DNA of 64,000 nucleotides from Halochromatium salexigens (GTDB lineage Bacteria; Pseudomonadota; Gammaproteobacteria; Chromatiales; Chromatiaceae), in the NCBI RefSeq assembly GCF_016653295.1, contig NZ_NHSF01000066.1, forward strand, positions 1 through 64,000. The letters run 5' to 3'. Both the position numbers and the translations under genes were made by a program. Shown piece by piece: positions 45,093-54,343 of the stretch. The notes under the pieces are model-generated. The model saw only the letters and a program-made list of their open reading frames with translations. It was not told the origin of the DNA and did no database searches. Each line of letters opens with the position of its first letter. Position 1 is the first letter of the stretch.

Positions 45093-46010
45093 ATGACGAA
45101 CGACATCACCGATTTCGAAATCCCGATTGGCGACTGGGTCGCTGCGGGGGTCGATTGGATCCAGACCAACCTCACCGGCATCCTTGACGGCATCTCCGAG
45201 GTGCTCGCGCTCGTCATCGACTCCTTCGAAGGTCTGCTGCAGGGGATTCCACCGCTGATTCTGGCGCTTTTCATCGTGCTGCTCGCGACCTGGCGCGTTG
45301 GCTGGAAATTCGGCCTCTTCGCCATCGCCGCCATGGTGCTGCTATTCGGCATGGACATCTGGACCCAGACCATCTCGACCCTGGGGCTGGTCATCGCCTC
45401 GAGTCTCGTCGCACTCATCATCGGTATCCCCATCGGCATTACCATGGCTCGACATGATGCCTTCGAGGCGATCACTCGCCCGATACTCGACTTCATGCAG
45501 ACCATGCCGCCCTTCGTCTACCTGATTCCAGCCGCCATCTTCTTCGGTCTCGGCAAGGTTCCCGGCTCGATTGCGACCCTTATCTTCGCCATGCCCCCCG
45601 CCGTGCGCCTCACTAATCTCGGCATCCGGCAAGTCAGCGCCGAGCACATCGAGGCCGGCAAGGCCTTCGGCTGCACCAGTAGTCAGCTTCTGTTCAAGGT
45701 CCAGCTGCCCTTGGCCATGCCCTCGATCATGGCCGGTATCAATCAGACCATCATGCTTGCCCTGTCGATGGTCGTCATCGCCTCGATGATCGGTGCCGGC
45801 GGGCTCGGCAACACCGTGCTCACCGGTATTCAACGGCTCGATGTCGGACTCGGCTTCGAGGGCGGTCTCGGGGTCGTATTGCTGGCAATCCTCCTCGATC
45901 GCATCACCCAGAGCTTCGGCATCGCCCAACGCGCCGGCGGGCCGCCGTCGCTCATCACCCGCATCCGCCGGTTCTTCCAGCGTACCCCGGACAGCCCGGG
46001 CAAAGGTTGA
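45093..46010 (+). CDS. proW: Glycine betaine ABC transporter permease (ProW-like)
   Basis: A 305-residue inner-membrane permease with about six to seven transmembrane helices. An N-terminal amphipathic part (IPIGDWVAAGVDWIQTNLTG) resembles ProW. Core features are MQTMPPFVYLIPAAIFFGLG, the coupling EAA region GIRQVSAEHIEAGKAFGCTS, and LALSMVVIASMIGAGGLG. It starts 3 bp after proV and is followed by the binding protein gene, completing a ProVWX-type importer for glycine betaine or a related osmolyte. Confidence 0.93.
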   Translation: MTNDITDFEIPIGDWVAAGVDWIQTNLTGILDGISEVLALVIDSFEGLLQGIPPLILALFIVLLATWRVGWKFGLFAIAAMVLLFGMDIWTQTISTLGLVIASSLVALIIGIPIGITMARHDAFEAITRPILDFMQTMPPFVYLIPAAIFFGLGKVPGSIATLIFAMPPAVRLTNLGIRQVSAEHIEAGKAFGCTSSQLLFKVQLPLAMPSIMAGINQTIMLALSMVVIASMIGAGGLGNTVLTGIQRLDVGLGFEGGLGVVLLAILLDRITQSFGIAQRAGGPPSLITRIRRFFQRTPDSPGKG

Positions 46011-46062
46011 GCGCTAACGATCTTTCCTTCCATCCACCCACCCACCACCATGAGGAATCACG

Positions 46063-46935
46063 ATGTTCATGAAGACCTCACTTAAGGCCTTAACGGCAGG
46101 CGCCCTCGCCCTCTCGTTTGGCACCGCCGCCTACGCCGCCGACAACAGCGTCAAGATTGGCTGGACCGCCTGGTCCGATGCGGAATTCGTCACCAAACTA
46201 ACCCAGCGTATCCTCGAGGAGCGCATGGACTATGAGGTCGAACTGGTGCAGACCGATATCGCCCCCCAGTACCAGGGGCTGTCCGATGGCGATCTGGATC
46301 TGATGCTCATGTCTTGGCAGCCGGGCACGCACGGCGATTACATGGAAAAGGTGTGTAACGATGTGGTGCCCCTCGGCATCCTGTACACCCACGCCCGACT
46401 CGGCTGGGCGATACCGGCCTATATCCCGGAAGAGACCCTCGCCAGCATCGAGGATCTGAGCAAAGACGAGGTCAAGGAGCAGCTGGACGAGACAATCACC
46501 GGCATCGACCCCGGCGCAGGCATTACGCGTCTCTCCAAGGATGCGCTCGAAGCGTATGGACTCGACGACTATGAGCTGCAGATCTCCTCGGGTGCGGGTA
46601 TGACTGCTGCCCTGGAACGCGCCACCCAGCGTGATGAATGGATCGTGGTCACCGGTTGGAGCCCACACTGGATGTTCGGCGCCTACGATCTGCGCTATCT
46701 GGAAGACCCCAAGGGCATCCTAGGCAGCTTTGAGCGTGTCGTCGCATTGGCACGCGAGGGCTTCTACCAAGAAGATATCGATGCGGCGAGCTTCATCTCG
46801 CGTATCCAGATCCCGATTGATGATCTTCAGGCGGCCATGTACGACGCCCAGGAGACTTCGTATGAAGAGGCCGTGACCAAGTACATCGAGAACAACGAGG
46901 CGCGCATCAACTACTGGGTCTCCGGCGAGTTCTGA
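46063..46935 (+). CDS. proX: Glycine betaine-binding periplasmic protein (ProX/OpuAC-like)
   Basis: A 290-residue substrate-binding protein. The signal peptide (about 1-25, ending AYAAD) fits secretion. Aromatic residues of the betaine box are in IGWTAWSDAEFV, LMSWQPGTHGDYM and GWSPHWMFGAYDL; these cages bind the quaternary amine by cation-pi contacts. A Shine-Dalgarno GAGGA at 46052-46056 lies six bases before the ATG. Third gene of the proVWX unit, followed by a strong hairpin. Confidence 0.92.
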   Translation: MFMKTSLKALTAGALALSFGTAAYAADNSVKIGWTAWSDAEFVTKLTQRILEERMDYEVELVQTDIAPQYQGLSDGDLDLMLMSWQPGTHGDYMEKVCNDVVPLGILYTHARLGWAIPAYIPEETLASIEDLSKDEVKEQLDETITGIDPGAGITRLSKDALEAYGLDDYELQISSGAGMTAALERATQRDEWIVVTGWSPHWMFGAYDLRYLEDPKGILGSFERVVALAREGFYQEDIDAASFISRIQIPIDDLQAAMYDAQETSYEEAVTKYIENNEARINYWVSGEF

Positions 46936-46991
46936 GCCGCGAAGACGAGCGCGTGATACCAGCGTGACAACAGGGCCGTTCAACGGCTAAT

Positions 46992-47025
46992 AACCGCCAC
47001 CGAGTTTCCGGGCTCGGTGGCGGTT
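46992..47025. terminator. Strong bidirectional hairpin after proX
   Basis: A perfect 13-bp stem (AACCGCCACCGAG pairing with CTCGGTGGCGGTT) with an eight-base loop TTTCCGGG. It lies between the convergent ends of proX (46935) and the porin gene (47033). The GC-rich stem starts with AA and ends with TT, but no long T-tract follows on either strand; still the best terminator in the window. Confidence 0.8.
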
Positions 47026-47032
47026 CGCGCAA

Positions 47033-48511
47033 TTAGAAGTAGTAACCGAAGTTGATATTGAAGCGGTAATTCCAGTCGTCGTTGCCGTTGACGCCGAAAT
47101 CACCGACCCCATCGACGATATTGCCGTAGTTGTCATCCTTGTTGCCGACGAAGTAGTTACCGTCGGAGAAGGCGAGGTCGGTATAGATGTACCAGCCGTT
47201 GCGCGCCCAGGCCGCACCGAGAATCGCGAGCTGGCTATCGTTGAAGTCGCTATCCTCCTTGATGATGCTGCTGTACTCGACATAGGGACGCACCGAATCC
47301 AGCCAGGGGATCTGGTTGGTCTCATAGAGATAGCTCAGTGAGATCGCCGGCAGCCAGGCATCGGTCGCCACCGGCCAAGCGAACTCATAGGCCCCCATCG
47401 GTAGCAACTCATCGGTGCCGAGTGGGTTGTCGTCATCGATGTTGAGCTGGTAACGCGTGAGCTGGGTCGCCAGCAGCCAGTTGTTCCAGCTGTTGGTCAT
47501 GTGCACCGAGGCGGCCCAATGGTCGCCATCGTCGGCCCGTCGCCCATCGAGCTGGCCGTATTGCAGCGACACGCCGAGCGCGGTATCGACGGCGCTCTGA
47601 TCGACGTTGTAGATGGCGCGAAGATTGAACTGGTTGCGCTCTTGGTAGCCGTTCGGCAGGGCGCTGAAATCGACGCTGCCATCCGGGGCGAGGGCTGCAT
47701 TCCAGACCACGGGATCATAGCTGTAGCGCGCGCTGTCGTGGCTCGTCGTGCCGTTGCCATTCCACTCGCTGCGCGCGTAATAGGCAATATCGAAGTCCCA
47801 GTTGTCGATGCTGGTGACATACTTGACGCCGAGGTCCATGTCGTCCGACAGGCCGACGTAGTAATGCTGGTCGAAGAACCAGCTCTGCGAGACGCCGTAA
47901 GGGCCGGGACCGAAGGGCACCCGGTTGATACCGACCTGGATCTGACTGCCGTCGTCGAAATCCCATCCGAGCCAAGCGGTATGGACGAAGTTATACCCGT
48001 CACCCCCAGAACTCAACCAGTTATTGTACCAGCGATATTCGAGCTTGCCGACCAACTGATCGTACTTCAGATCCATGTTGATGCGGAACGTGTCGAGCGC
48101 AAAGTTACCTCCATTGCCGCCGCGCGAAGGTCCATTTCTTTCACCGGGATAACTGCCAAGGAGATAATTAGCGCGGATCGCGCCACCAATGGTCAGTGGC
48201 CCGACCTTGATCTTATTCGCTTGTGGCGACCCGGCCTTAACCAATTCGGCTTCGGCCGCTTCGGCCTTTTCGGTAGCGGCAACGGTTTCGGCTTGAGCCT
48301 CGGCGAGTTCAGCCTGGGCCTGATCGAGCTGGCGTTGCAGCTCGCGGACACGGCGCTCGAGGGCGGCTGGATCGGCTGCGGCGGTCGCCAATTGCGGAGT
48401 AGAACCGACAATCGCGGCAAGGCTGATTGCCAGCAGTGTTCTTGAACGTCGAGAGGCCGATTGTGGCAATGTGGCCGATGCGTATGCAGTGCGCGGTGTT
48501 GATGGTTTCAT
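47033..48511 (-). CDS. Outer-membrane porin with N-terminal coiled coil
   Basis: A 492-residue protein with a signal peptide (about 1-46, ending LATAAA), a heptad-like coiled coil (about 50-90: ALERRVRELQRQLDQAQAEL), and a beta-barrel rich in Asp, Asn, Trp and Tyr that ends in aromatic Phe (NINFGYYF), the outer-membrane assembly signal. Alternating strands are seen throughout, for example IRANYLLGSYPGE and KYDQLVGKLEYRWYNNWL. The layout (coiled coil plus barrel) resembles trimeric porins anchored to peptidoglycan or phosphate/carbohydrate-selective porins. Substrate unknown; its place among betaine genes suggests osmolyte passage, but this is inference. Confidence 0.75.
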   Translation of the reverse strand: MKPSTPRTAYASATLPQSASRRSRTLLAISLAAIVGSTPQLATAAADPAALERRVRELQRQLDQAQAELAEAQAETVAATEKAEAAEAELVKAGSPQANKIKVGPLTIGGAIRANYLLGSYPGERNGPSRGGNGGNFALDTFRINMDLKYDQLVGKLEYRWYNNWLSSGGDGYNFVHTAWLGWDFDDGSQIQVGINRVPFGPGPYGVSQSWFFDQHYYVGLSDDMDLGVKYVTSIDNWDFDIAYYARSEWNGNGTTSHDSARYSYDPVVWNAALAPDGSVDFSALPNGYQERNQFNLRAIYNVDQSAVDTALGVSLQYGQLDGRRADDGDHWAASVHMTNSWNNWLLATQLTRYQLNIDDDNPLGTDELLPMGAYEFAWPVATDAWLPAISLSYLYETNQIPWLDSVRPYVEYSSIIKEDSDFNDSQLAILGAAWARNGWYIYTDLAFSDGNYFVGNKDDNYGNIVDGVGDFGVNGNDDWNYRFNINFGYYF

Positions 48512-48823
48512 GATGGCTTAATCAGATGGTGAGTTGACGACTCTAGGGATGCCGTAATGCGACGTCGCTCGTATGCGACCAACTCATGCTCTTAGCAAGA
48601 GACATGTCGTGCATTTACAACATTACAGTTTAGTGTATATCCTGAGCCGCTTATTTTCCAGTCACCCAACGAGCCCTTTACCCAGCAGTTTGGCTTGCTG
48701 CGTCATCAACACCCGTGCGTTTGGACCTCCGCGCCCTAAGGTTTTTCTGTCGCAGGCGATTGCGCTAACATGAAAAATTCTTCATGAACGCCGGCCCCGG
48801 CGCACCCGCCACGAGTTAAGCCT
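48512..48823. promoter_or_regulatory. Divergent control region, porin and BCCT genes
   Basis: This 312-bp gap between divergent genes holds no coding frame. The middle (48590-48660) is AT-rich and suits promoters for either side. At 48769-48786 lies an inverted repeat CATGAA, six bases, TTCATG, centred about 46 bp before the BCCT start, in the place of an operator. No sigma-70 boxes of quality could be fixed. Confidence 0.45.
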
Positions 48824-50641
48824 ATGCAAGACGCAACCGACCGCTCGAGTGAGCAGCCTGGCTGGCTGCGGATCGACGTTCACCCGTGGGTCTTCTTCAC
48901 CTCCGCCATTATCATCGTGCTCTTCGTTGGACTGACGATCTTCTTCGAGAACCAGGTCGACAATCTCTTCAATGTCGTGCAGGGCGCTGTCGCCACCTAT
49001 GCCGGCTGGTTCTTCGTCGGCGCGATGAATATCATCCTGATCTACGTCGTCGCCCTCTTGCTGGGGCATTACGGCGACATTCGCCTCGGTGGCGAGGGCG
49101 CTAAGCCCGAGTTCTCGACGCTCGGCTGGTTCTCGATGCTGTTCAGTGCCGGCATGGGTATCGGCTTACTCTTCTACGGCGTTGCCGAGCCGATGTTCCA
49201 CTACGTCGCCTCGCCGCTGGCCGAATCCGGCACCCCCGAGGCAGCCCGCGTCGCCATGGACTTCACCTTCTTGCACTGGGGAGTCCACCCCTGGGCGATC
49301 TACACGCTGGTCGGCCTCTCGCTCGGTTTCTTCGCGTTCAACAAAGGGCTTCCGTTGTCGATTCGCTCGGTGTTCTACCCGGTCCTCGGGGAGCGTATCT
49401 ACGGACCGATCGGCAATATCATCGATATCATGGCGACGGTCGCAACCATGTTCGGCGTCGCCACTTCGCTCGGCCTCGGTGTACAGCAGGTCAATGCCGG
49501 GCTGAGCCATCTGTTCGATTTCATCCCGCAAAACACCACGGTGCAGATCCTACTGATCTCCGGCATTACCGCCGTGGCGACCTGGTCGGTGGTGCGTGGA
49601 CTCGATGGCGGCATCAAGTTGCTCAGTCAGCTCAACGTGATCGCCGCCGCGATCCTGATGTTCTTCGTCATCTTCGTCGGCCCGACCCTGTTCATCCTGA
49701 ATGCCTTCATCGAGAACCTCGGCATCTATGTGCAGCATTTCCCGTCGTTCAGCACCTGGAACGAGACCTATGACGATACCGAGTGGCAGAACGGGTGGAC
49801 GGTTTTCTATTGGGGCTGGTGGATCGCCTGGTCACCCTTCGTCGGCATGTTCATCGCGCGGGTCTCCTACGGCCGGACCATCCGCGAGTTCATCAAGGGC
49901 GTGTTGCTCATCCCCACCCTGGTGACCTTCCTGTGGGTGACGGCCTTCGGCAATACGGCCCTGAACATCGAAATGTTCGGTGTCGGCGGCATTGCCAAGG
50001 CGGTGCAGGAAAACATCCCGGTGTCGCTCTTCGTGATGCTCGAGACCTTGCCCTTGGGCGAAATCTCGTCGGTCGTCGCGATCATTGTCATCATCACCTT
50101 CTTCGTCACCTCCTCGGACTCGGGTTCGCTGGTGATCGACATCATCACCGCTGGCGGTAATCCGGAACCGCCGGTGATTCAACGCGTGTTCTGGGCGATC
50201 ATGGAGGGTGCCGTCGCCTCGGCCCTGCTGCTGGGTGGCGGCCTGGTTGCGTTGCAGACCGCGGCCATCTCGACCGGGCTACCGTTCGCGATCATCCTAC
50301 TCGGGATGTGCTGGTCGCTCCATGTGGGGCTAGTCCATTACAAGACCGGCCAAGGCTTCGAACTCAGTTTGCAGGGTTACCAGGGACCGGAATTCTTCAC
50401 CCAGGCCACGCGCAAGATGCCAACCTTCGGTCGGCGGCAGTTCTGGATACCGGCCGGCCTGCAGCAACGCGCCACCGGCGCGGCCATCCGTCCGCGCCCG
50501 AGCGTCGGCCCAGCGGGGGCGGATAGTGCTCGCACAAACTTCAAGATCAATCCTCAAACCACGTCCGAGACCCGGTCGAACGCCATCGAGCCTGGCACTG
50601 ATCTCGGCAAGGGCAAGCCAAGCGGCGGGGACAACAAATGA
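48824..50641 (+). CDS. BCCT family betaine/choline/carnitine transporter
   Basis: A 605-residue sodium- or proton-coupled carrier with 12 transmembrane helices. Family motifs include SAGMGIGLLFYGVAEPMFHY (glycine-rich TM3), the signature LGFFAFNKGLPLSIRSVFYP, and the tryptophan-rich substrate segment FYWGWWIAWSPFVGMFIARV. The C-terminal tail (about 525-605) is long, polar and rich in Gly, Arg and Ser, like the osmosensing tails of BetP-type proteins, though unrelated in sequence. Its stop overlaps the next gene (ATGA), so a betaine-binding protein is made with it. Confidence 0.94.
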   Translation: MQDATDRSSEQPGWLRIDVHPWVFFTSAIIIVLFVGLTIFFENQVDNLFNVVQGAVATYAGWFFVGAMNIILIYVVALLLGHYGDIRLGGEGAKPEFSTLGWFSMLFSAGMGIGLLFYGVAEPMFHYVASPLAESGTPEAARVAMDFTFLHWGVHPWAIYTLVGLSLGFFAFNKGLPLSIRSVFYPVLGERIYGPIGNIIDIMATVATMFGVATSLGLGVQQVNAGLSHLFDFIPQNTTVQILLISGITAVATWSVVRGLDGGIKLLSQLNVIAAAILMFFVIFVGPTLFILNAFIENLGIYVQHFPSFSTWNETYDDTEWQNGWTVFYWGWWIAWSPFVGMFIARVSYGRTIREFIKGVLLIPTLVTFLWVTAFGNTALNIEMFGVGGIAKAVQENIPVSLFVMLETLPLGEISSVVAIIVIITFFVTSSDSGSLVIDIITAGGNPEPPVIQRVFWAIMEGAVASALLLGGGLVALQTAAISTGLPFAIILLGMCWSLHVGLVHYKTGQGFELSLQGYQGPEFFTQATRKMPTFGRRQFWIPAGLQQRATGAAIRPRPSVGPAGADSARTNFKINPQTTSETRSNAIEPGTDLGKGKPSGGDNK

Positions 50642-51615
50642 TCATTCCAACAAGCGTCGATCTCCTAGCGCGGGTGCAATGTCGATGGCTTCATCGCGGC
50701 CCGCATCGGCAAACCACCCCCATCGCGGCGCTCGCCATTGGGCTGGCGTTGCTGCTCGGCGTTTCGAGCGCAAACAGTGCACCGCCGCTGCGCATCGCTT
50801 ACGTCGACTGGTCATCCTCGGTGGCCAGTTCTCATGTCGTCTGTGCCCTGCTCAACGAACGCCTCGAGCAACCCTGCGAATTAATCGAGACCACTGCCGA
50901 CGAAATGTGGCGCAAGGTGGCCGAAAACGAGGCGGACGTCATGCTCTCGGCTTGGCTGCCGGACACTCATGCCGATTATTACGCGCAATACGGCGAGCAA
51001 TTGGATGACCTTGGGCCCAATCTCGTCGGCACCCGAACCGGCTTAGTCATCCCGGCCACCGGCGTTGGGCGCCAGACCGACCAACGCGGGGCGCATACCC
51101 AGCCGAGCCTTGATATCCAGAGCATTGCGCAGCTAAGCGAGCATCGCCAAGCGCTTGCTAGCCGTATCATTGGCATCGACCCCGAGGCCGGCATCATGAC
51201 GGCGACCGAGCAAGCGCTTAGGGAGTACGAACTGAACGGCTTTCGCCTCATCCCCGGTGCCGAGTCGACCATGACCGCTAGCCTCGCCGATGCGATCACG
51301 CGCAATCGGCCTATCGTCGTCACCGGTTGGGTCCCACACTGGATGTTCGGACGCTGGTCGCTACGCTTTCTCGACGACCCCAAAGGCATCTATGGCGGGA
51401 GCGGCAAGATCCATAGCATGGCACGCCCTGGCCTGGCCGAGGATTTCCCGGCGGCGGCGATCCTGATCGACCGCTTCGCTTGGGATGCCGACAGCATGGA
51501 GCAACTGCTGCTTTGGATTCATCAAGACCGTGGCCACGATCCCTATGCGCAAGCCTTGCGTTGGATCCGAACGCATCCCAGCCAGGTGAACGCCTGGCTG
51601 ACAGAGGCACAATAA
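50638..51615 (+). CDS. Betaine-binding-type periplasmic protein coupled to BCCT
   Basis: A 325-residue OpuAC/ProX-type binding protein. A signal or anchor segment lies at about 27-45 (IAALAIGLALLLGVSSANSA). Betaine-box parallels to the ProX-like protein of this window are clear: IAYVDWSSSVASSHV, LSAWLPDTHADYYAQYG and VVTGWVPHWMFGRWSLRFL. It overlaps the BCCT gene by 4 bp. No ABC permease or ATPase accompanies it. Options are a scavenger that supplies the carrier or the ProVW-like importer 5 kb upstream, or a solute sensor. Confidence 0.85.
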   Translation: MIIPTSVDLLARVQCRWLHRGPHRQTTPIAALAIGLALLLGVSSANSAPPLRIAYVDWSSSVASSHVVCALLNERLEQPCELIETTADEMWRKVAENEADVMLSAWLPDTHADYYAQYGEQLDDLGPNLVGTRTGLVIPATGVGRQTDQRGAHTQPSLDIQSIAQLSEHRQALASRIIGIDPEAGIMTATEQALREYELNGFRLIPGAESTMTASLADAITRNRPIVVTGWVPHWMFGRWSLRFLDDPKGIYGGSGKIHSMARPGLAEDFPAAAILIDRFAWDADSMEQLLLWIHQDRGHDPYAQALRWIRTHPSQVNAWLTEAQ

Positions 51616-51629
51616 ACGGAGGCACCCTC

Positions 51630-52313
51630 ATGCTGCAGAATATGAGTCAGAAATTTCGCGGCGGTTGCCTAATGTTGGTGCGCGACAATGACGGCACGGT
51701 CGATTTTCTCGGCACCGCCTTCGTTGTCCACTCTGAAGGCTATCTCCTCACCGCCGCTCATCTGGTCTCCGAGGCCGACGGGCTGCGGGTCGTACCGACG
51801 CCGAGCGGTGGCGAATTCCAGCCCATCAGTTTCGATCGGGTCGCAGCCATGGCGGTGTCGGTTGCGCGCCGCGACAGCGCGCATGATGTCGCCCTCTTGA
51901 AGATCGATGAAGGACTCGATATCAGCGTTCCGGACGACTTCCTCGGCAGCGGCGAGAATGTCCTGCCGGGAGCCTCGGTGATGAGCCTGGGCTATTCTTT
52001 CGGCCATAACCAGATCCACACGGCCCTCACGGTCGGTGGCTTTGCCGCGGCCAAGATCCGCTCTTCCAACGAGACCCAGTTGATCCTCTTCGACAATATG
52101 GTCCAAAACGGCGATGTCGGCGGTCCGCTTATCCATGTGACCGATGGCCATGTGGTTGGCGTCATCAATGGCCGCTTCGAACCCGCCGATGTTGTACATG
52201 GCGGCGATAATTGGGAACGTCGCCCGGCGCCTAACATCAATACCTCCTTTGCAGTCGATATTGACTATGGCACGGCATTGATGCGCTCCGAGGGGCTCTT
52301 GGAACACGAATGA
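51630..52313 (+). CDS. Trypsin-like fold protein lacking catalytic serine
   Basis: A 227-residue protein with the S1C/DegP-type protease fold. His is in place at H44 (LLTAAHLVSEAD) and Asp at D86 (SAHDVALLKI), but the serine position is V163: the motif reads GDVGGPLIHV where active enzymes have GNSGGPL. It is therefore probably a non-catalytic, binding version. No signal peptide or PDZ domain is seen, so it is short and likely cytoplasmic. A good Shine-Dalgarno GGAGG at 51618-51622 lies seven bases before the ATG, 14 bp after the binding-protein stop: third gene of the BCCT unit. Confidence 0.82.
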   Translation: MLQNMSQKFRGGCLMLVRDNDGTVDFLGTAFVVHSEGYLLTAAHLVSEADGLRVVPTPSGGEFQPISFDRVAAMAVSVARRDSAHDVALLKIDEGLDISVPDDFLGSGENVLPGASVMSLGYSFGHNQIHTALTVGGFAAAKIRSSNETQLILFDNMVQNGDVGGPLIHVTDGHVVGVINGRFEPADVVHGGDNWERRPAPNINTSFAVDIDYGTALMRSEGLLEHE

Positions 52314-52441
52314 GACGTGCCCAACACTTGTAGCCGGCGGGGCATGTGCAGGGGTCCGGGGGGGAGCCCGGGCTTGCCCGCGCCCAAGGGTCTCTTTACA
52401 GTTCCCGTCACGGGGCCGACGATCCACAGCACGGGGACGCC

Positions 52442-54343
52442 ATGGAAGCAGAAATCCGGGAGATTCGCGATCACATCAGCCGTCATCCGCCCTTCGACGG
52501 GCTGACCGACGACCTCCTCGACGAGGTGGCCGGCGCGGTTGAGATCACCTATTTCAAGGCCGGCACCACGATCGCCGAACGGGACGGCTCGGTGCAGGCG
52601 CTGTCCTACATCCGCGGCGGTGCGGTGGAGGTCTACCGCCATAACGGCCAGCTCTACAACCGCCTCGGCGAGGGGGATATCTTCGGGCAGCTCGACCTGC
52701 TGCGCGGCCGCCCGGTGCGCTTCCCGGTACAGGCCATCGAGGACACCCTGCTCTATCTGATCCCGAAGCCCGTTTTCGACCGCCTCTGCGCCACGGACGA
52801 GGATTTCGCCGATTTCGTCGAGCTATCCGGCTCACGGCTCAAGAGCACGGTGGAACAGAGCCAACGCGACAACGATATGATCGCCACGCGGGTGCGTCGG
52901 CTCATCTCCCGCCTGCCCGTGATGATCGAGGAGTCCGCCACCGTGCAGGAGGCGGCGCGCCTGATGACCGAGCACGACGTCTCCTCGGTGCTGTTGCTCA
53001 AGCCCGGCAACGACGACGATTCGGACCGCATGTTCACTGACACCGAAGGACAGCAGTGGCTGCTCACGGGGATGATCACGGACAAGGACCTGCGGCAACG
53101 CATCATCGCCGCCGGGGCCTCGGCGCAGACACCCCTCGCCAGTATCAGCCACGACAAGCTCATCACCATCCAGTCCAGCGAATCGGTCAGCGAGGCCATG
53201 TTGACCATGCTGCGTAACAATATTCAGCTCCTGCCGGTCCTGCACCGCCGCCGTCCGGTGGGGGTGGTGGATCTGTCGGATATCGTTCGCTACGAGACCA
53301 ACAACAGCGTCTACCTGGTCAGCAACATCTTCAGCCGCATCTCGGTCAAGGGCCTGGCGCGACTTACACCCGAGGTGCGGGCCTCCTTCGTGCGGCTGGT
53401 CGACGAGGGCGCCACCTCGCGGATGATCGGCGGGGCCATGTCGAGTGTCGGCCGCAGCCTGATGCGCCGCCTGGTGGAGCTGGCCGAGGCCGATCTGGGT
53501 CCGCCCCCGGTTCCCTACTGCTTCATGGTGCACGGCTCTCTCGCACGCAACGACCAGTCCATCGCGACGGATCAGGACAATGCCATCGTGCTCCACGACG
53601 CCTTCGAGCCGAAGCGCCACGATGACTACTTCAGGGCATTGGCGCGACAGGTGAGCGACGGGCTGCACGCCTGCGGCTACCCTTACTGCAAAGGGGGTGT
53701 CATGGCCACGAACGACCTGTGGCGCCAGCCCCTCGCCCGCTGGAAGCGCTACTTCAGGGACTGGATCGCCAAGCCGGATCCGCAGGGGCTGCTCCACAGT
53801 AGCATCTTCTTCGACCTGGACGCGGTCCATGGCGAGGCGCGGTTCGTGGAGGAATTGCAGGACCTGATCGCCACCCGCGCCAAGGCCAGCCCCCAGTTCC
53901 TCGCCGCCCTGGCGCGCAATGCTCTCGGCCGCACGCCACCGCTGGGCTTTTTCCGCACCTTCGTGCTGGAGCAGGACGGGCGGCATAACAACAGCATCAA
54001 TATCAAGCGCCGCGGCATCGCCCCCCTGAACGACGTCATCCGGGTCCATGCCCTTGGGGTGGGCTCCCGGGCTCAAAACGGCTTCGACCGGCTCGATGAG
54101 ATCACTCAGGCCGGCGCCCTACCCGCCGGACAGACCGACAAGTTGAGCTATGCCCTAGAGTTCCTGTCCATCGTGCGGATGCGCCATCAGGCCCAGGAGA
54201 TCCAGGACGACCATGAGCCGCACAATGCCATCCAGCCGGAGCGCATATCGGACACTGAGCGCCACAACCTCAAGGAGGCCTTTCAGGTGTTGAGCAACGC
54301 CCAGAACTTCCTGCGCTTCCGCTACCCCAGCCCGGGCCGTTGA
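52442..54343 (+). CDS. CBS/cyclic-nucleotide-binding DUF294 nucleotidyltransferase-like protein
   Basis: A 633-residue cytoplasmic protein with, in order, a cyclic-nucleotide-binding domain (about 15-130; GEGDIFGQLDLLRG), two CBS domains (about 155-285; AARLMTEHDVSSVLLL and MLTMLRNNIQLLPVL), the DUF294 nucleotidyltransferase-like domain (about 325-455; VHGSLARNDQSIATDQDNA) and a helical C-terminal DUF294 partner domain. It resembles the sensor end of GlnD. Proteins of this build commonly occur with a DEDDh exonuclease gene, as here, and often near solute carriers. The ATG at 52442 fits the cNMP start; 128 bp before it hold only a G-rich stretch. Confidence 0.88.
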   Translation: MEAEIREIRDHISRHPPFDGLTDDLLDEVAGAVEITYFKAGTTIAERDGSVQALSYIRGGAVEVYRHNGQLYNRLGEGDIFGQLDLLRGRPVRFPVQAIEDTLLYLIPKPVFDRLCATDEDFADFVELSGSRLKSTVEQSQRDNDMIATRVRRLISRLPVMIEESATVQEAARLMTEHDVSSVLLLKPGNDDDSDRMFTDTEGQQWLLTGMITDKDLRQRIIAAGASAQTPLASISHDKLITIQSSESVSEAMLTMLRNNIQLLPVLHRRRPVGVVDLSDIVRYETNNSVYLVSNIFSRISVKGLARLTPEVRASFVRLVDEGATSRMIGGAMSSVGRSLMRRLVELAEADLGPPPVPYCFMVHGSLARNDQSIATDQDNAIVLHDAFEPKRHDDYFRALARQVSDGLHACGYPYCKGGVMATNDLWRQPLARWKRYFRDWIAKPDPQGLLHSSIFFDLDAVHGEARFVEELQDLIATRAKASPQFLAALARNALGRTPPLGFFRTFVLEQDGRHNNSINIKRRGIAPLNDVIRVHALGVGSRAQNGFDRLDEITQAGALPAGQTDKLSYALEFLSIVRMRHQAQEIQDDHEPHNAIQPERISDTERHNLKEAFQVLSNAQNFLRFRYPSPGR

